Assembly: GCA_019828595.1 (NCBI GenBank)
Contig: JAHQRK010000020.1
Coordinates: forward strand, 124,001-188,000
Origin: Aphanomyces cochlioides
Taxonomy: Eukaryota > Oomycota > Saprolegniomycetes > Saprolegniales > Verrucalvaceae
Length of the DNA: 64,000 nt
Reading direction: 5' to 3'
The position numbers and the translations under genes are program-made. Positions 31,383 to 42,186 of the stretch are shown here, piece after piece. The notes beneath the pieces were generated by a model. That model ran no database searches. It saw only the letters and a program-made list of their open reading frames with translations, and was not told the origin of the DNA. How positions within the stretch are numbered: the stretch's first letter is position 1; every line of letters begins with the position of its first letter.

Positions 31383-32286
31383 GTGTCCAACGCGCTCCGT
31401 GTCGGACGGAAAAGTAAGTTCAAGACCATTGGCAAAGTGTTCGTTTGGCTGGTTTGTCTGTCCGTGGAAGTGGCCGCCTACTTTGTTGCTCCCTACTGGA
31501 TTTTCCTCAACACATCCGCCATGCTGGACAACCTCTTGACGCCGTCGTACAGCATCATGACCATCTTCGACCGTGGCCCGACCATTACGTCTTGGGATCT
31601 CTGGCTGTACACAGGATACAACACAACGCCGCAGGAAAACGAACAGCTCTTGCGGTGGTTCATCACCCAAGTGGATCAATTGCCACGCGTATCGACAGTG
31701 CCACTTGAAATCCCCCTCGCGAGAATTCCATTCACGTTGACTCTCTTCTACTTTCGCACGTCGCGCCCACACATTTGATTCGTATTTCTACATGGCATGG
31801 GCTACATTTGGAGCGCTCGCTCTCGGCGCGATTGCTTCCCAATGTCACCATTACGACCGACAGTTCAGAGTGCAGCGTCAGCTTCATGACGGAAGTTTTG
31901 AAGAAGACCCGCTGAGTCGGTATTCCAGTTTTGACGTCGCCGTCGGCCTTGCAATCCGTTTCTTCGGGGGATTCATGGACCCCTCGCGCATGTACACGTA
32001 GCGTGAACGTTCGCATCGAGTGATATCGACGGTGTACAGTCTGGCCATGTCTGGCTATGTCGAAGTGGATGGGTATCTCATGCTCCTGACATCGGTGAGT
32101 CGCTGCGTTGCTGCTTAAATCTTGGGCGCGACAGTCGACACGTCGGGGCCGATCCACTACTTGAAGCTCAGCCCCGATCGAAAGAACGTCGAGGGCCGCA
32201 TCTACCGGACCTTTCCAACGCATTTTATTCAAAACCGACCGCTCTGGAGACTTATCTTCAGTTTATCACTGCGTGAGCTTGCATGA
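31383..32286 (+). pseudogene. Copy B of the six-TM family, internally deleted
   Basis: Reads without an ATG from SNALRVGRKSKFKTIGKVF through TM1 and GPTITSWDLWLYTGYN to PLARIPFTLTL. It then jumps near 31743 straight to FYFRTSRPH, equivalent to copy A residue ~600. About 400 residues (1.2 kb) are missing. A frameshift at about 31775 and two in-frame stops (31999-32001 and about 32116-32118) follow before the terminal LWRLIFSLSLRELA and stop. Tandem to copy A (355 bp gap, no gene in it), which suggests local duplication followed by decay. Confidence 0.85.
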
Positions 32287-32477
32287 ACACGTTCGACCGC
32301 TGACGTGCAACGATGCCACACCGGAACTCCCCTCCTTGTCTGCTTAAAAGAATATTGTCTGATGCTCTGTCGCGATGGAAATATGACATTTGAAGTCACA
32401 AACTCTGGCGCAATGAAAGCGCCGTGATCTACGAAGGAAGCACGTGCTGGCCATCCTAAAGGTGGTGGTACTATTAA

Positions 32478-33027
32478 TTGTAGGGGCAGATTGACATCGG
32501 GCACGGCGCATAGAAAGTGTAATATAAATATCAAAAAGTTCTCAAACGACAGAGATAGTATGATTGGTCAATAGCTCACTTCATTAAACCCCCCTCACTT
32601 CGAATTTTGCATCTCAAACCAGAAAGCAATGACAAAAAAACACATTCTGTCCGCCCCTTGGTCGTCAAGTGCCATACATACTTCAAGCGAGAAAAACTCA
32701 CGAATCTGAAAAACTCAATGACTCAGAGTAAAAACTTGATATTGTTTTTCAGATTTTGAGAAAAACTTGTCTTTATTTTGTGTGTCAATGTACTTTTGGC
32801 CAATCAAAAGCCAATAATTTCCCCTTCCCCTTTCACAAGCACATTTGAAATTCAGTTATTTTGGCGTTTTCGCTCATGGAAGTGGTGTATTACATACAAT
32901 TCGTAAGATATTCAATGCCTCACATTGTGCTTGAACTTTTTTAATATCTTTTGGCTGTCAAAAATGGAGTTTTTTTTACGGAGATACGACCTCTGATGTC
33001 GTGCCTGATGTCAATCTGCCCCTACAA
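32478..33027. mobile_element. Harbinger-type MITE (550 bp)
   Basis: Terminal inverted repeats start TTGTAGGGGCAGATTGACAT at 32478 and end in the complementary sequence at 33027. Both ends are flanked by TAA (32475-32477, 33028-33030). No coding sequence inside; AT-rich. TSD and size fit a non-autonomous PIF/Harbinger element. The ends differ from both autonomous Harbinger copies in the window. Confidence 0.75.
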
Positions 33028-33033
33028 TAAAAG

Positions 33034-33080
33034 GCATGCACTCCTCCAAAGACAAAAGCATGCACTCCTCCAAAGACATC
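33034..33080. repeat. Two-copy tandem repeat, 24-bp unit
   Basis: A unit starting GCATGCACTCCTCCAAAGAC is present twice head to tail, directly after the MITE. Slippage-type duplication; no function seen. Confidence 0.7.
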
Positions 33081-33141
33081 CCGTCGCTCGCTGTAGTCAA
33101 GTCGACTCCAAGAGCAGAGTTGTTGGCGAGACATGAATGCT

Positions 33142-34272
33142 GGTGAGATAATATGACCGATACGGTACTTGTACTTATGCAAGGTAATTATTCGTTCATA
33201 TCTACTCACCACCATGAAGATCATCTGTCATATCTATTCACCAGGGGTAGGTGAATATTCGGTCAAAATATGTTTATTGTTTATTATTAAACATATAGCT
33301 TTATAAAATATCTCTTCCATCATTTAGTTCACCGTGTCCGATGCGTTTGGCTCACGGCTAGGGAACCCACAGGTTGCGGGTTCGAGTGCCCCAATGCGCG
33401 TTTTTGATAAAATTTTGTATAATCCCATGTCTGATTGTATACCATTGATTGCTCCATCGAACCGCATAGATCTCATTTTTTCAATGTGCAGCAGGCGAGA
33501 AACTAGCATTCCAATGTATGCTGCAGCGTCATTTAGCACTGGCATGAATCTCATATCCTGTTTACAGCAACAGTCTCTTGATGATTCTGTTGTTGTACAC
33601 AGACTTTGAACTCCATGCCAATGCTCAATGATGCCTTGTCATACCGCTGCTTGCAACCACAGACCATGTATGTGTGATGGCTTTGTGGTTGCGAATAGAC
33701 TGTATGTCACAGCATCATTGAGTATTGGCATGGAGTTCAAAGTCTGTGTACAACAACAGAATCAGCAAGAGACTGTTGCTGTAGACAGGACGTGAGATTC
33801 ATGCCAGTGCTGAATGACGCTGCAGCATACATTGAAATGCTAGTTTCTCACCTACTGCATGTTGAAGGAATGAGATCTATGCATTTCCTACTGTAGAATA
33901 GCGCGCGTGAGGTAGGAGCAATCGAGCCAAACAATCAGACATGGGATTATACAAAATTTTATCAAAAACGCGTATTCGGGCACTCGAACCCGCAATCTGT
34001 GGGTTCCCCAGCCGTGAGCCAAACGCATCGGACACAGTGAACAAATCGAGAATGGAGATATTTTATTAATTTGTACGTTGATTAGATTGCAGTCAAAATA
34101 GTTCATCATTAGCTTAGTGTCGCTCAAAATATCTGCTTGGTCATCTCAGCATTCGTTCGTATGTGTTCACCAGGCAAATGACGATCGTTCAAAATGATTC
34201 ACCAGAGCCGAGCCATTCGTTCACTCACCAAGCCGAAATTTCGTGGTGAGATAATATGACCGATACGGTACT
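33142..34272. repeat. 29-bp direct repeats flanking a foldback element
   Basis: An identical 29-bp sequence, starting TGGTGAGATAATATGACCGA, occurs at 33142-33170 and 34244-34272. Between them lies the large inverted repeat. The right copy abuts the MULE coding region. The repeats are too long for a typical target-site duplication; they may be short terminal repeats or products of recombination. Confidence 0.65.
33303..34065. repeat. ~760-bp foldback (imperfect palindrome) with tRNA-like A/B boxes in each arm
   Basis: Left arm about 33303-33665 and right arm about 33685-34065 are complementary over most of their length, closing on a stem GCAACCACA/TGTGGTTGC near the centre. Each arm holds TTGGCTCACGGCTAGGGAA followed by GGTTGCGGGTTCGAGTGCCC (left; right arm close variant). 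These resemble the Pol III A box and B box of a tRNA, but their spacing is too short for a full cloverleaf. A head-to-head pair of tRNA-derived SINE-like units would look like this. No protein-coding capacity. Confidence 0.6.
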
Positions 34273-34289
34273 GGAACCAACAAAATTCG

Positions 34290-36469
34290 ATTTGGAAACT
34301 GTCGTTCTATGGAGTGGAAGACTATCTGGCGCAAGCTGTCAAGCTGAGCATTACTGAAGGGCCAAGTGGAGAGCATAATTACATTCCCGGAAGTGTGATC
34401 AACGTGGTAAAGAATCATGACTTTGGGAATTTTGTTTATCTGCGGAGCTGTTTGAACGAGCTGAGCCTCCATCATGGTTTTCGAGTCCAACAGAAGTATC
34501 GGAACACGAAGTCCGGGAAATGGACATGCACAAAAGCCGGCTGCACATTTTATGTTTGCGCAAGCCGCAAGAGAGATGAATCAATTTCGATCACATCGAT
34601 GGACTTGACTCATAACCATGCCTGCTTCAACAGTCATGCAAATTCACCCCACCCTGCCGTGACCCATGACATGGTAAGTCAAGTGGTCAAACAATTTCAA
34701 CATCGGCAGCAAGTCGGGCAAAGCGGAAACTTGTTGAAGACATGTATGGAACAGTGAATATAGCTTTTGAGAAGTTGGCCTGCTATTTCGAAATAATTGT
34801 AAACCACAACCCAGGAACATACGCCAAAGTTGAAACACTGGAAGGAGTATTCTACAGATGTATTCTTATTCCAAACTTTTGCAAAATGCCTTTCCATATT
34901 GTCAGCCCTTGATTGCTCTTGACGGTGTACATTAAACCAGAATTTTTCTTATCTTTTGTAGGTGCACATATGAAAGATTTGATGAACGCAAATGGAACGT
35001 TACTACTTGCTACAGCAAAGGATCCAAACAACCATCTTATTGTCTTAGGTAACGCAGACACGGACTTCTCGTATGACAATATTTAACAGGGATTGCAGTC
35101 GTTCCTGTTGAGTGTGGGCTTCATTGGAGTTGGTTTCTAAAATGCCTTCAAGAATCTGGAATATTGGACTCGCGAATCGTTATTGTTTCAGATCGTATGA
35201 AAGGTACAGGAATGTTTTTGGAAATTGAATCGTGTAAAATTATGCAAAGCTTTCATTTTTTCGAATTTAACAAACTGCCAAAAGTTTCGCAACTTCTAGA
35301 ACTTCTGGTGCTTCTAGTTTGTGAGTTCTGGTGCTTCTAGTTTGTGAAGCTTTTTTATACATCCCAAGTCCCATCCATGGGATATTTAAGTGTTCAGATT
35401 CTTACTTGCGTGTAGGATTGATCAACGCTGTCAGCGACGTCTGTCCAAATAACTCTCATAGATACTGCATGAGGCACATTGTTGCGAATATGAATTGCAC
35501 CATTGGTCAACATCTTTCTCCCAATGAAGAGTCCCTTGTGTACAAACTTGCCAGATCCGACAGTGCAGAAACTTTTGAGCGATATCTCGAAAAGATGAGA
35601 ACATCAAATGAAAGTAAGTTGTCGACTCAATTATCACGTCATGTCGGACAGGAGCTGCAACTTACTTAACGCAAATACCGCGAAAAAATTGGGTCACTTA
35701 TGCTATCGCTCGACCAACATTTGACAATGTCACATCTAACCTGGCCGAGGGCAACAACGAACGAACGAATGGCTTGGGAAAGAGTTACGAAGTTTGGACA
35801 TTATTACTCTTCATTTCCGCTATATGCATCACTTACTTCGAAACGTAAGAGAGAAGGTATTGTGCTCCCAATACTTCGTTCATCTAGAAGTTTCTATTCT
35901 ACTGCAACCTCTAGAAGCACTAGAAGCTCTAGAATCTTCTTGTCAAACTTTATCTCAAATTTTCTTAGGTTAAAAAGTAAATCATGGCCAGAGGAGGCGA
36001 TAACACCTGTCCATAAAAAACAAATGGATCAACTCATGACTAAGTCACGCATCATCGTGGTAGGAGTGCTGAACTGTCGATGACTGACTTCTCAACAGAT
36101 TGATGAATGTGAGCCAGGGAAAACGTATTTAGCCTTGTACTTTGATCCTTTGACAGATGTACGACATTTGTGGCGTCTTGTCAATTTGGAAGAAAAGACA
36201 TGCCAATGTAGAGTTTGGTTTGACACGAAAAAACCTTGCATTCATGCTCTTCGGTGCTACACCGGATTAGGATTAAATCCTACAGAGCACATGGATGATA
36301 CATTTTCAACCAAAAACTTCAAGAAAATGTACGAAGCGAATCTCACACCAGTAATCTATCGCGTGATGCAGCGTCGAAAGCTCCAAGAACTTGCGATCCT
36401 GACGGAGACAAATCAAAGCCAGGACCGAAGCCAAAGCGGCGAAAGAAATCAAAGGGAATGCGTAGTTAG
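34290..36469 (+). pseudogene. MULE (Mutator-like) transposase, broken
   Basis: No initiator ATG is seen. Domains in order: an N-terminal zinc-binding region (KWTCTKAGCTFYVCASRKRD ... THNHAC), a MULE catalytic core with PLIALDG (first Asp; 34905-34922), IVIVSDRMKG (second Asp), and SNLAEGNNER (Glu), then a SWIM zinc finger CQCRVWFDTKKPCIH. Probable introns at about 34920-34961, 35048-35089 and after RMKG (35200) restore phase. Frameshifts near 34735 (before VEDMYGTVN) and near 36400 (before GPKPKRRKKSKG) do not look like introns. The frame ends with the stop at 36467-36469. MULE enzymes excise elements with long terminal repeats; none was found here with certainty. Confidence 0.7.
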
Positions 36470-36635
36470 ATGTTATTGTATATTGTATAGTATTGTAGAT
36501 ATAGTACTTACTTAAAGTTAACTATGCACTAGCACTTTGTAGAAGTTACTTGAATATAGTGAATATTTAGAAGTTAAAGATGCTTATAGTAATATAAACT
36601 CCTTGAAGTTTTTAAGTCTCAACTCTAGAAGTTTT

Positions 36636-36773
36636 CAGAACTGTACAAAATTGCAGAAGTTACAGAAGATCATAACTTCGAGGAGTTACTAGAAGTAGAA
36701 TTAATTTCGAGAAGTTATCAGAACTGTACAAAGTTCCAGAAGTTAGAGAAAATCATAACGTCCAGCAGTTACT
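36636..36773. repeat. Tandem duplication, period 83 bp, AGAAGTTA-rich
   Basis: A block starting CAGAACTGTACAAA recurs at 36636 and 36719 with about 85 percent identity. It lies in the AT-rich, AGAAGTTA-rich 3' flank of the MULE gene. Similar short AGAAG/CTTCT repeats appear within MULE introns near 35290-35340 and 35880-35935. Confidence 0.6.
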
Positions 36774-36853
36774 ATTACTTTCCAGAAGTTACATAAATAC
36801 TGAAATTGTTATGTTGTTATATGGAACTAAATGCATTAGATTGAATTACAAAG

Positions 36854-37465
36854 CTATGATAACATGCGAACCATTTTTGCTACACGTTCAGCACTTGATC
36901 GTCTTTTCTTTTGACGAGATGGTCTCACCGTACTGTCGACATCTTGATGGTTGGTCTCTTCTTTGGTTTCTTCTTCATCATTCACATCTGCATTTGTACC
37001 GCTTGATTGCGCAGGACTAGTCATGCCTTCATTGCTGCCTTGGCTCGTCAAAAGAGGCGCCAAAATATCTCTTGGGTTGCCCCCACATGACTTAGTCTGG
37101 AAAATCAATAGGCGCAAAATACTCTTTACAACCTTTCCCTCACGCATGATATCATGCACGAGATCATCTTCGTCGTCGAGAGTCGTCACTCCATTGGTGG
37201 TTTGGTCGTCGTCGCCCGATGACACATTTTGACCAATAGAGTTTGATGGAGGCAAAGCATACTGTGGCTTTACTCCAGCCGATCGCCGAGGAGTGTAGGG
37301 CGCCAAACTTCCATCTTCCAACACAGGACGTCCCCACATGAGTCGAATGTGGCGATTTTCGGGAATTTCCTTGTGTCGGTTTTTCATATGAGTTGGGAAA
37401 ATCGTGTACCAAATAATCGTGCCACAGTCCTCAACCATGCACTTGAGCTGCTGCTTGGATGTCAT
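36854..37465 (-). CDS. Zinc-finger-like protein (203 aa) next to the MULE
   Basis: ATG 37465, single exon. The N-terminus has a C2H2-like pattern CMVEDCGTIIWYTIFPTHMKNRHKE (C-x4-C-x12-H-x4-H) resembling BED/C2H2 fingers of transposon accessory proteins. The middle is acidic and low in complexity; the C-terminus is basic (RPSRQKKRRSSAERVAKMV), a possible nuclear localisation signal. It converges on the MULE transposase and may be a second gene of that element, or an unrelated DNA-binding gene. No family firmly recognised. Confidence 0.5.
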   Translation of the reverse strand: MTSKQQLKCMVEDCGTIIWYTIFPTHMKNRHKEIPENRHIRLMWGRPVLEDGSLAPYTPRRSAGVKPQYALPPSNSIGQNVSSGDDDQTTNGVTTLDDEDDLVHDIMREGKVVKSILRLLIFQTKSCGGNPRDILAPLLTSQGSNEGMTSPAQSSGTNADVNDEEETKEETNHQDVDSTVRPSRQKKRRSSAERVAKMVRMLS

Positions 37466-37543
37466 CTTAAGTTTTAAAATGCTCTAGAAACTACTGGGTA
37501 TCAACTGCAAAACAGAGAAATTCCCCGAGAACAGGGTGGTTTA

Positions 37544-37579
37544 CCCTCAGAACAGGGTAGTACCACCCTGTTCTGAGGG
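37544..37579. repeat. 15-bp perfect hairpin, 6-nt loop
   Basis: CCCTCAGAACAGGGT (37544-37558) pairs with ACCCTGTTCTGAGGG (37565-37579). A third partial copy (GAGAACAGGGTGGT) lies just before at 37528. Could be the terminal structure of a transposon; a matching partner elsewhere was not found. Confidence 0.65.
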
Positions 37580-38186
37580 AATCCAGATAACTTCCAGATA
37601 ACCAAATAATTACCCTGATGAGTAGTGATGCTTGTGCTCCAATCAATCAGAGGGCTGGATTTATCGTAAAACACTGACAGACATCGACACCGATAAAACT
37701 TACTATAAAAATACGTAGTTTGATAAATATATAATCGACGATACATCGCATTTCAATTTAGATATAAGATACAATAAATCAAAATATCATTTATTAATAT
37801 TAAGAAAGAATAAACTATATAAATATTATAATAAAATCAATATTTTATTTTTTTGCTATAATATAGTTAAAATGACTTATAAAATATTTAGAACAGATTT
37901 AATTTATAAAGAAGTTCAGCAAAAAATATCTCTATTAAAGCAAGAAAAACCTATAATAGATAAATATTATTCAGAATTAAGAGCAAAGGTTAAACCAACT
38001 TTTGATGAACTACCTCCAAATCCAGATGAAAATCAAATAAGATATTACTTAACAAATGCTTTATCACCGATATTAAAAGACCAAACATCAAACTTTATAG
38101 CTAAACTAAGTACTTCAAATGACCTCATTGCTTTTTACAGATTGAGTTCTGATTTCTTATTTAAAGTAAAAGATCTTAAAGGTATA

Positions 38187-39839
38187 CTTCCTCTGTTCCA
38201 CTTTACCGCCGACCGAGAAAAACTAACTTTTTCCACTTTACCACCGACAATTCATTACCATTGGCTACAAATCAATTTCATGCATATTATTGGTTAAAAA
38301 CATGCAGGTCGCAGAGGCTCAGATTAAAAATGATTCAGGGCAATCCACAGTCGTCATGAGTGTCCCGCGACGCCGCAATGCATCCTTGCGAAGGTGTGGC
38401 AAGCGGAAATAGTTGCCGCCCTTGTTCTCAATGACAAGGCACATGACTGCCTGCAACGTCAAAAACACATTCTCCAGTTTCTCTTCATCAATGCACTCAA
38501 ATGCAGTGAGCGTTGCATGGATAACATCATCGACGGTGCGACTTACCATCTTGTATTGTAGGGACTGGATTGAAGCAAAGAAGCCCAAGTCCAGAACATT
38601 GAGATCTGGACTATTGGGGGGTTGACGCCTCACAACGAAGACCCACCCGTCCGTCGACACACTCGATAGTATCTCATCGGTAATCAAGCCATGTGGAGTC
38701 GCGTTGTCGTGCTGTAAAACAACACGTTTGTTCTTCGTAGGGAAACGTGCCTTGATAGCAGGTATAACTCTTGTAAAAACGTATTCTTGATAGACTTGAG
38801 CATCAACATTTGTCAAGGTGGTCACAAGCGTCCCAGCAGGTCGATTTCTCGAGCTACGTTGTGCAGGCAAGTTCTTGACGATTGGCCACATGCCAATCTT
38901 TCCATTGAACATTCTCTTGCGCTCATCGTCGTATCTAGGTCGAGCAACTGCAGCAATGAACATAACCTTTGGAAGAAAGCGCTTGCTCTTGCACGATCGG
39001 TAAAGTGGCTCCTCACCGTCAGTAAGGTACACTTTGCGTGTGTCCTTGTCACCATTAAACCATTTCTCATCAAGGTGCACGACATCCCACATTCCATCAA
39101 AGTGGGGGGTTTCAGGAGGACCGGCTTCGCCGGCGGAATCCGCGAGCTCGGCCGGAGCGCAGCGACGGACGTGCAAAAATCAAGGCGTTGAAGAGCATTT
39201 GAAGTTGTCAAGAGTGGTTGGAGTCGCGATGTACAGCGCTTGAGGGTCCCTTGGCGGAGACTGCGGTGAATTGTCGTCAATGGTATTCCAGCTGCTTCAG
39301 ACAGATCGCGCATGGTTGAGCGCAAACTTTGAGGTATTTCACGTGCGATGGTCCTGACTTCTTGTTGGGTGTAGATCGGTTTACGACCAACTTTGCCGAG
39401 TTTGCCCGATGGCATCAAAGGATTGACCGCGAAGTCGTTCAAAATTTTCGCCACTGTTGTTCGATGCAAGTTGAAATAAGAGGCAGCATTGGATATTGCC
39501 CCACGGGGCAGCTTTCCCAGAGTCTTGAGGTCATTGAGATACGTGACCACCTCCATCTTCTTTGAGTAGGACAGTTCGCGCTCGTGGCGTACTTGGTTCA
39601 TCTGCTCAGCCCCCAATTTTATTGTGAGAATTTTATATTTTGCAATTTTATTCCAGGGTGATTTAAACGATGTCGTTTTTGGGCGCCAAAATGGTCTTTT
39701 CGCGCTTTCCAGTCAATGTACACTTCCTCTCATTTTTATGCTCTTTCGAACATGATATATTTCGTCTTGATTGACGAAGAAATAAATTTTTGAGGTCACT
39801 CGGATGGCCAACGTCGGCGGTAAAGTGGAACAGAGGAAG
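38187..39839. mobile_element. Mariner/Tc1-type transposon, copy 1
   Basis: Inverted ends CTTCCTCTGTTCCACTTTAC with complement GTAAAGTGGAACAGAGGAAG, flanked by TA at 38185-38186 and 39840-39841. Carries one transposase on the minus strand. Its higher GC contrasts with the surrounding virus-like DNA. Confidence 0.9.
38319..39601 (-). pseudogene. Mariner transposase, copy 1, one frameshift
   Basis: From ATG 39601 (MNQVRHERELSYSKKMEV) the helix-turn-helix region is open to NALQRLDFC, then the frame shifts at a run of five T near 39178. The catalytic part continues with VVHLDEKWF (first Asp), VVLQHDNATPH (second Asp) and NSPDLNVLDLGFF (third acidic position, Asp), ending at 38319. All three catalytic acids are present, so only the frameshift separates this copy from an intact gene. 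Confidence 0.8.
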
Positions 39840-40266
39840 TAGATAGTAATTTCTTATTTGATTTATGGAATAAACATAAACAAAGAATGCTAAATAATGC
39901 TAATTCTTCTTCGGAATTAGAAGAAAAAAATGCTATTCCTGTAGTTCAACCAATGGATGCACCTTATGGTATACCACCGTCTGGAGCCCCACATGCAAAA
40001 CGCGGTAGAAAACCAAAAGATGAAAATAAATCTAATGCAACAAGATCGAATGTAATAGATCAACTAAAAATTAGTCCTTTATTCTAGGCAAAGCAAAGTA
40101 ATATCTTTGATATACCAGATACGTCTTTATCTGGTCATGGAATACATAAAACGCATCATAACACGTTAAAACGAACAGTTGGTAGAGGTATAGTTGGACA
40201 TACTTATGTAGCTCGTAGATAAATATTATTTATATAATTTATCTTTATATATATATGCTGCTAATT

Positions 40267-40584
40267 ATGAGTGATTTAAATATACCTACATACATTCAAA
40301 TTAACAAAGATAGATTTAAAGAAAGAAGACGAACTTGGGCATTTGCTAATAAAGATAAAATTAGAGAATATAATAATCGTTGGAGAAATAAGAACAGAGA
40401 ACGTTTAAGACAACAACAGGCTGAATATAATAAAACAGGTTATTATAAATCAAAGTTAATAGAACGCTTTAATGTTTTGAAAGATGAATTGCTAATAAAT
40501 AATGACAGTAATGATTTATTAATTGAATTAAGTAATGTATTAGATGAAATGCAAAAATTAAATATAATTGATGAAGAAGAATAA
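40267..40584 (+). CDS. Small charged virus-like protein (105 aa)
   Basis: From ATG 40267 (MSDLNIPTYIQINKDRFKE). Rich in Arg, Asn and Glu with a KDKIREYNNRWRNKNRERLR block. Repeated KDKIxEYNxxYxxxNKE motifs are common in small proteins of large and polinton-like DNA viruses, sometimes next to zinc fingers or nuclease domains; none is attached here. The frame is intact. Preceded and followed by very AT-rich spacers. Confidence 0.45.
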   Translation: MSDLNIPTYIQINKDRFKERRRTWAFANKDKIREYNNRWRNKNRERLRQQQAEYNKTGYYKSKLIERFNVLKDELLINNDSNDLLIELSNVLDEMQKLNIIDEEE

Positions 40585-40634
40585 AATAATTTTAAAAATA
40601 TTTTTAATTTTTTTTTTATATAAATAAAATAAAT

Positions 40635-41539
40635 ATGTCTGGTTCAAGTTTAATAACATTGAATTCAAGCAATGTATCAACGACTCAAACAAACACGTTT
40701 AATTACTCGTTTCCTTCAGGTAGTGTTAATTTCAAGAATTCTCGCGTTGCTGTCCAATCTATTATTCCTTATAGTTGGTTAAATGTCAATGATATTGTTT
40801 ACAATAATGCTGCTTTACATTTAATTTTCCCTGTAAGAATTGCTGGTAGTAATACAACAGCTACTTTAAATTTAACAATTCCTAATGGGTTTTACACTGT
40901 TTCTCAGCTTAATTCATATCTTCAAAGTCAAATGATAGCCGGTGGATACTATTTAGTCAATGGAAGTTCTCAAAACGTGTATTACTTGGAAATTGTTGAT
41001 AATACTCAATTAATAATGCTCAACTTAATTGTTACGTTGTTCCTACTATTCTACCTGGAGGATACTCTTACGGTAGTACAGGAACATGGGGTGCTGCTGG
41101 AATTGGTAGTTTTAGTACAGCTGGTAATCTCGTCCCACAATTAGTTACTTTAAATAATAATTTTGGTAGTCTTATTGGTTTTGCTTCAAATACCACTTTT
41201 CCTGCTTCAAGCAGTTGTTCAACTACTGTTAGCACAACATCTTCTCTTGTTCCTCAAATTACTCCAGTACAAAGTATTTATGTAGGTTGTAGTTTAGTTA
41301 AATATATTTATGCAAATCCGACAAATATTGTTTGTAATATACCTTTAACATCAGCATATGCTACAAATATACTGTATACTCCTCAGGAATTCGTTTGGTT
41401 ACCAATTTTATCTTGTAATTTCCCAAGTTTTACAGTACAATTTTATGACCAATCATATCAAGATTTACCAATAATTGATGTGAATCTAACTATTAACTTA
41501 TTAATTGAGACTAATAATGCAGCTTCTAATAATAAATAA
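40635..41539 (+). pseudogene. Penton/minor-capsid-like protein with one frameshift
   Basis: Opens MSGSSLITLNSSNVSTTQ and is rich in beta-prone N, S, T, V and Y. The blocks RVAVQSIIPYSWLNVN, PNGFYTVSQLNSYLQSQMI and QNVYYLEIVDN are the type seen in single-jelly-roll penton (minor capsid) proteins of polinton-like viruses and virophages. Near 41010 the frame shifts by one (at TTAATAATGC). The remaining ~175 codons continue in the new frame with QLNCYVVPTILPGG and a long beta-rich tail to TAA 41537-41539. Full length would be about 300 residues. Assignment rests on motif memory, not on a search. Confidence 0.5.
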
Positions 41540-42186
41540 ATATACTACTCCCGTCCGCAATATTTGTAATATTGTTTTTGTCTTGTTTTAAGTATTGGCA
41601 ATAGTTTAATTAAGTATAAATTTTACGTCAACTTTTTGGCTAAAAGTACAACATTTAATTTAATCTTGACTAATGTATGAGTGATGTTGATGCAATTCGG
41701 GAAGAACAAGACTCAACAGCACGTTTCGAAATCCCATCGATGTCTTGGCGGTATATGAGCGCTTGATTGGCACTCTGCAAAGGTAGTTTATATGATTGTC
41801 TTGTGTAGTGGATGCCATAGTGGTCTACGACTGCACAGCGGAACTTTTTTCATGATTACAGTAGAGTAGTCTGTGTTTAAGGAGTTGTTTCTCTCAATTG
41901 AATTTGATTCAGAGCACTTGCAGATAGTCCAATCAAAGAGCACGGTTATGTCATTCGACATGGATATGTTGGAGGTAGTATTAATCACCTAATACATCAT
42001 ATTAAGCACGGAGGAGGTAATATTACTGAGCTTAAACATCAATTGGCTAATTTAATAATAAAGTCGAATCCTAAAAAGTTCATCGCATTAAATTTTAATG
42101 ATTATTTAATTAGCTCTTGGGTTAATTATTTAATTAAATTATGTATTATTTTGTTAGATTTAATATAATCTCGAAAATTTAATATA
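41540..42186. other. Spacer with a virus-like fragment and a host-like insert
   Basis: 41540-41690 is AT-rich non-coding. About 41690-41935 is compositionally host-like and unrecognised. From about 41955 to 42168 a + frame reads HLIHHIKHGGGNITELKHQL and on to a stop, without a start codon; it resembles the His/Gly-rich style of the gene that follows and may be its displaced 5' part. Confidence 0.35.

Larger units (their letters stand above)
37872..40222 (+). pseudogene. Virus-like gene of unknown function split by a mariner and one stop codon
   Basis: The first part (37872-38186, ~105 codons) starts MTYKIFRTDLIYKEVQQK and stays open until the mariner. Coding resumes at 39842 in the frame that would be continuous if the element and one TA were absent. 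It runs past a basic hinge (AKRGRKPKDENK) to an in-frame TAG at 40085-40087 and on to TAA 40220-40222, ending in a His/Arg-rich tail (GHGIHKTHHNTLKR). Total about 230 codons. No family recognised; the basic tail and the position next to capsid-like genes suggest a virion or DNA-binding protein. Confidence 0.55.

Noticed and set aside
33340..33400. A tRNA gene in the foldback arm
   Set aside because: A- and B-box-like sequences are present, but their spacing is about 10 nt too short and no anticodon arm or acceptor stem can be drawn.
41548..41690. A CTACTCCCGTCCGCAA end of another Tc1/Stowaway element
   Set aside because: The sequence resembles such ends, but no matching inverted partner or TA duplication was found downstream.
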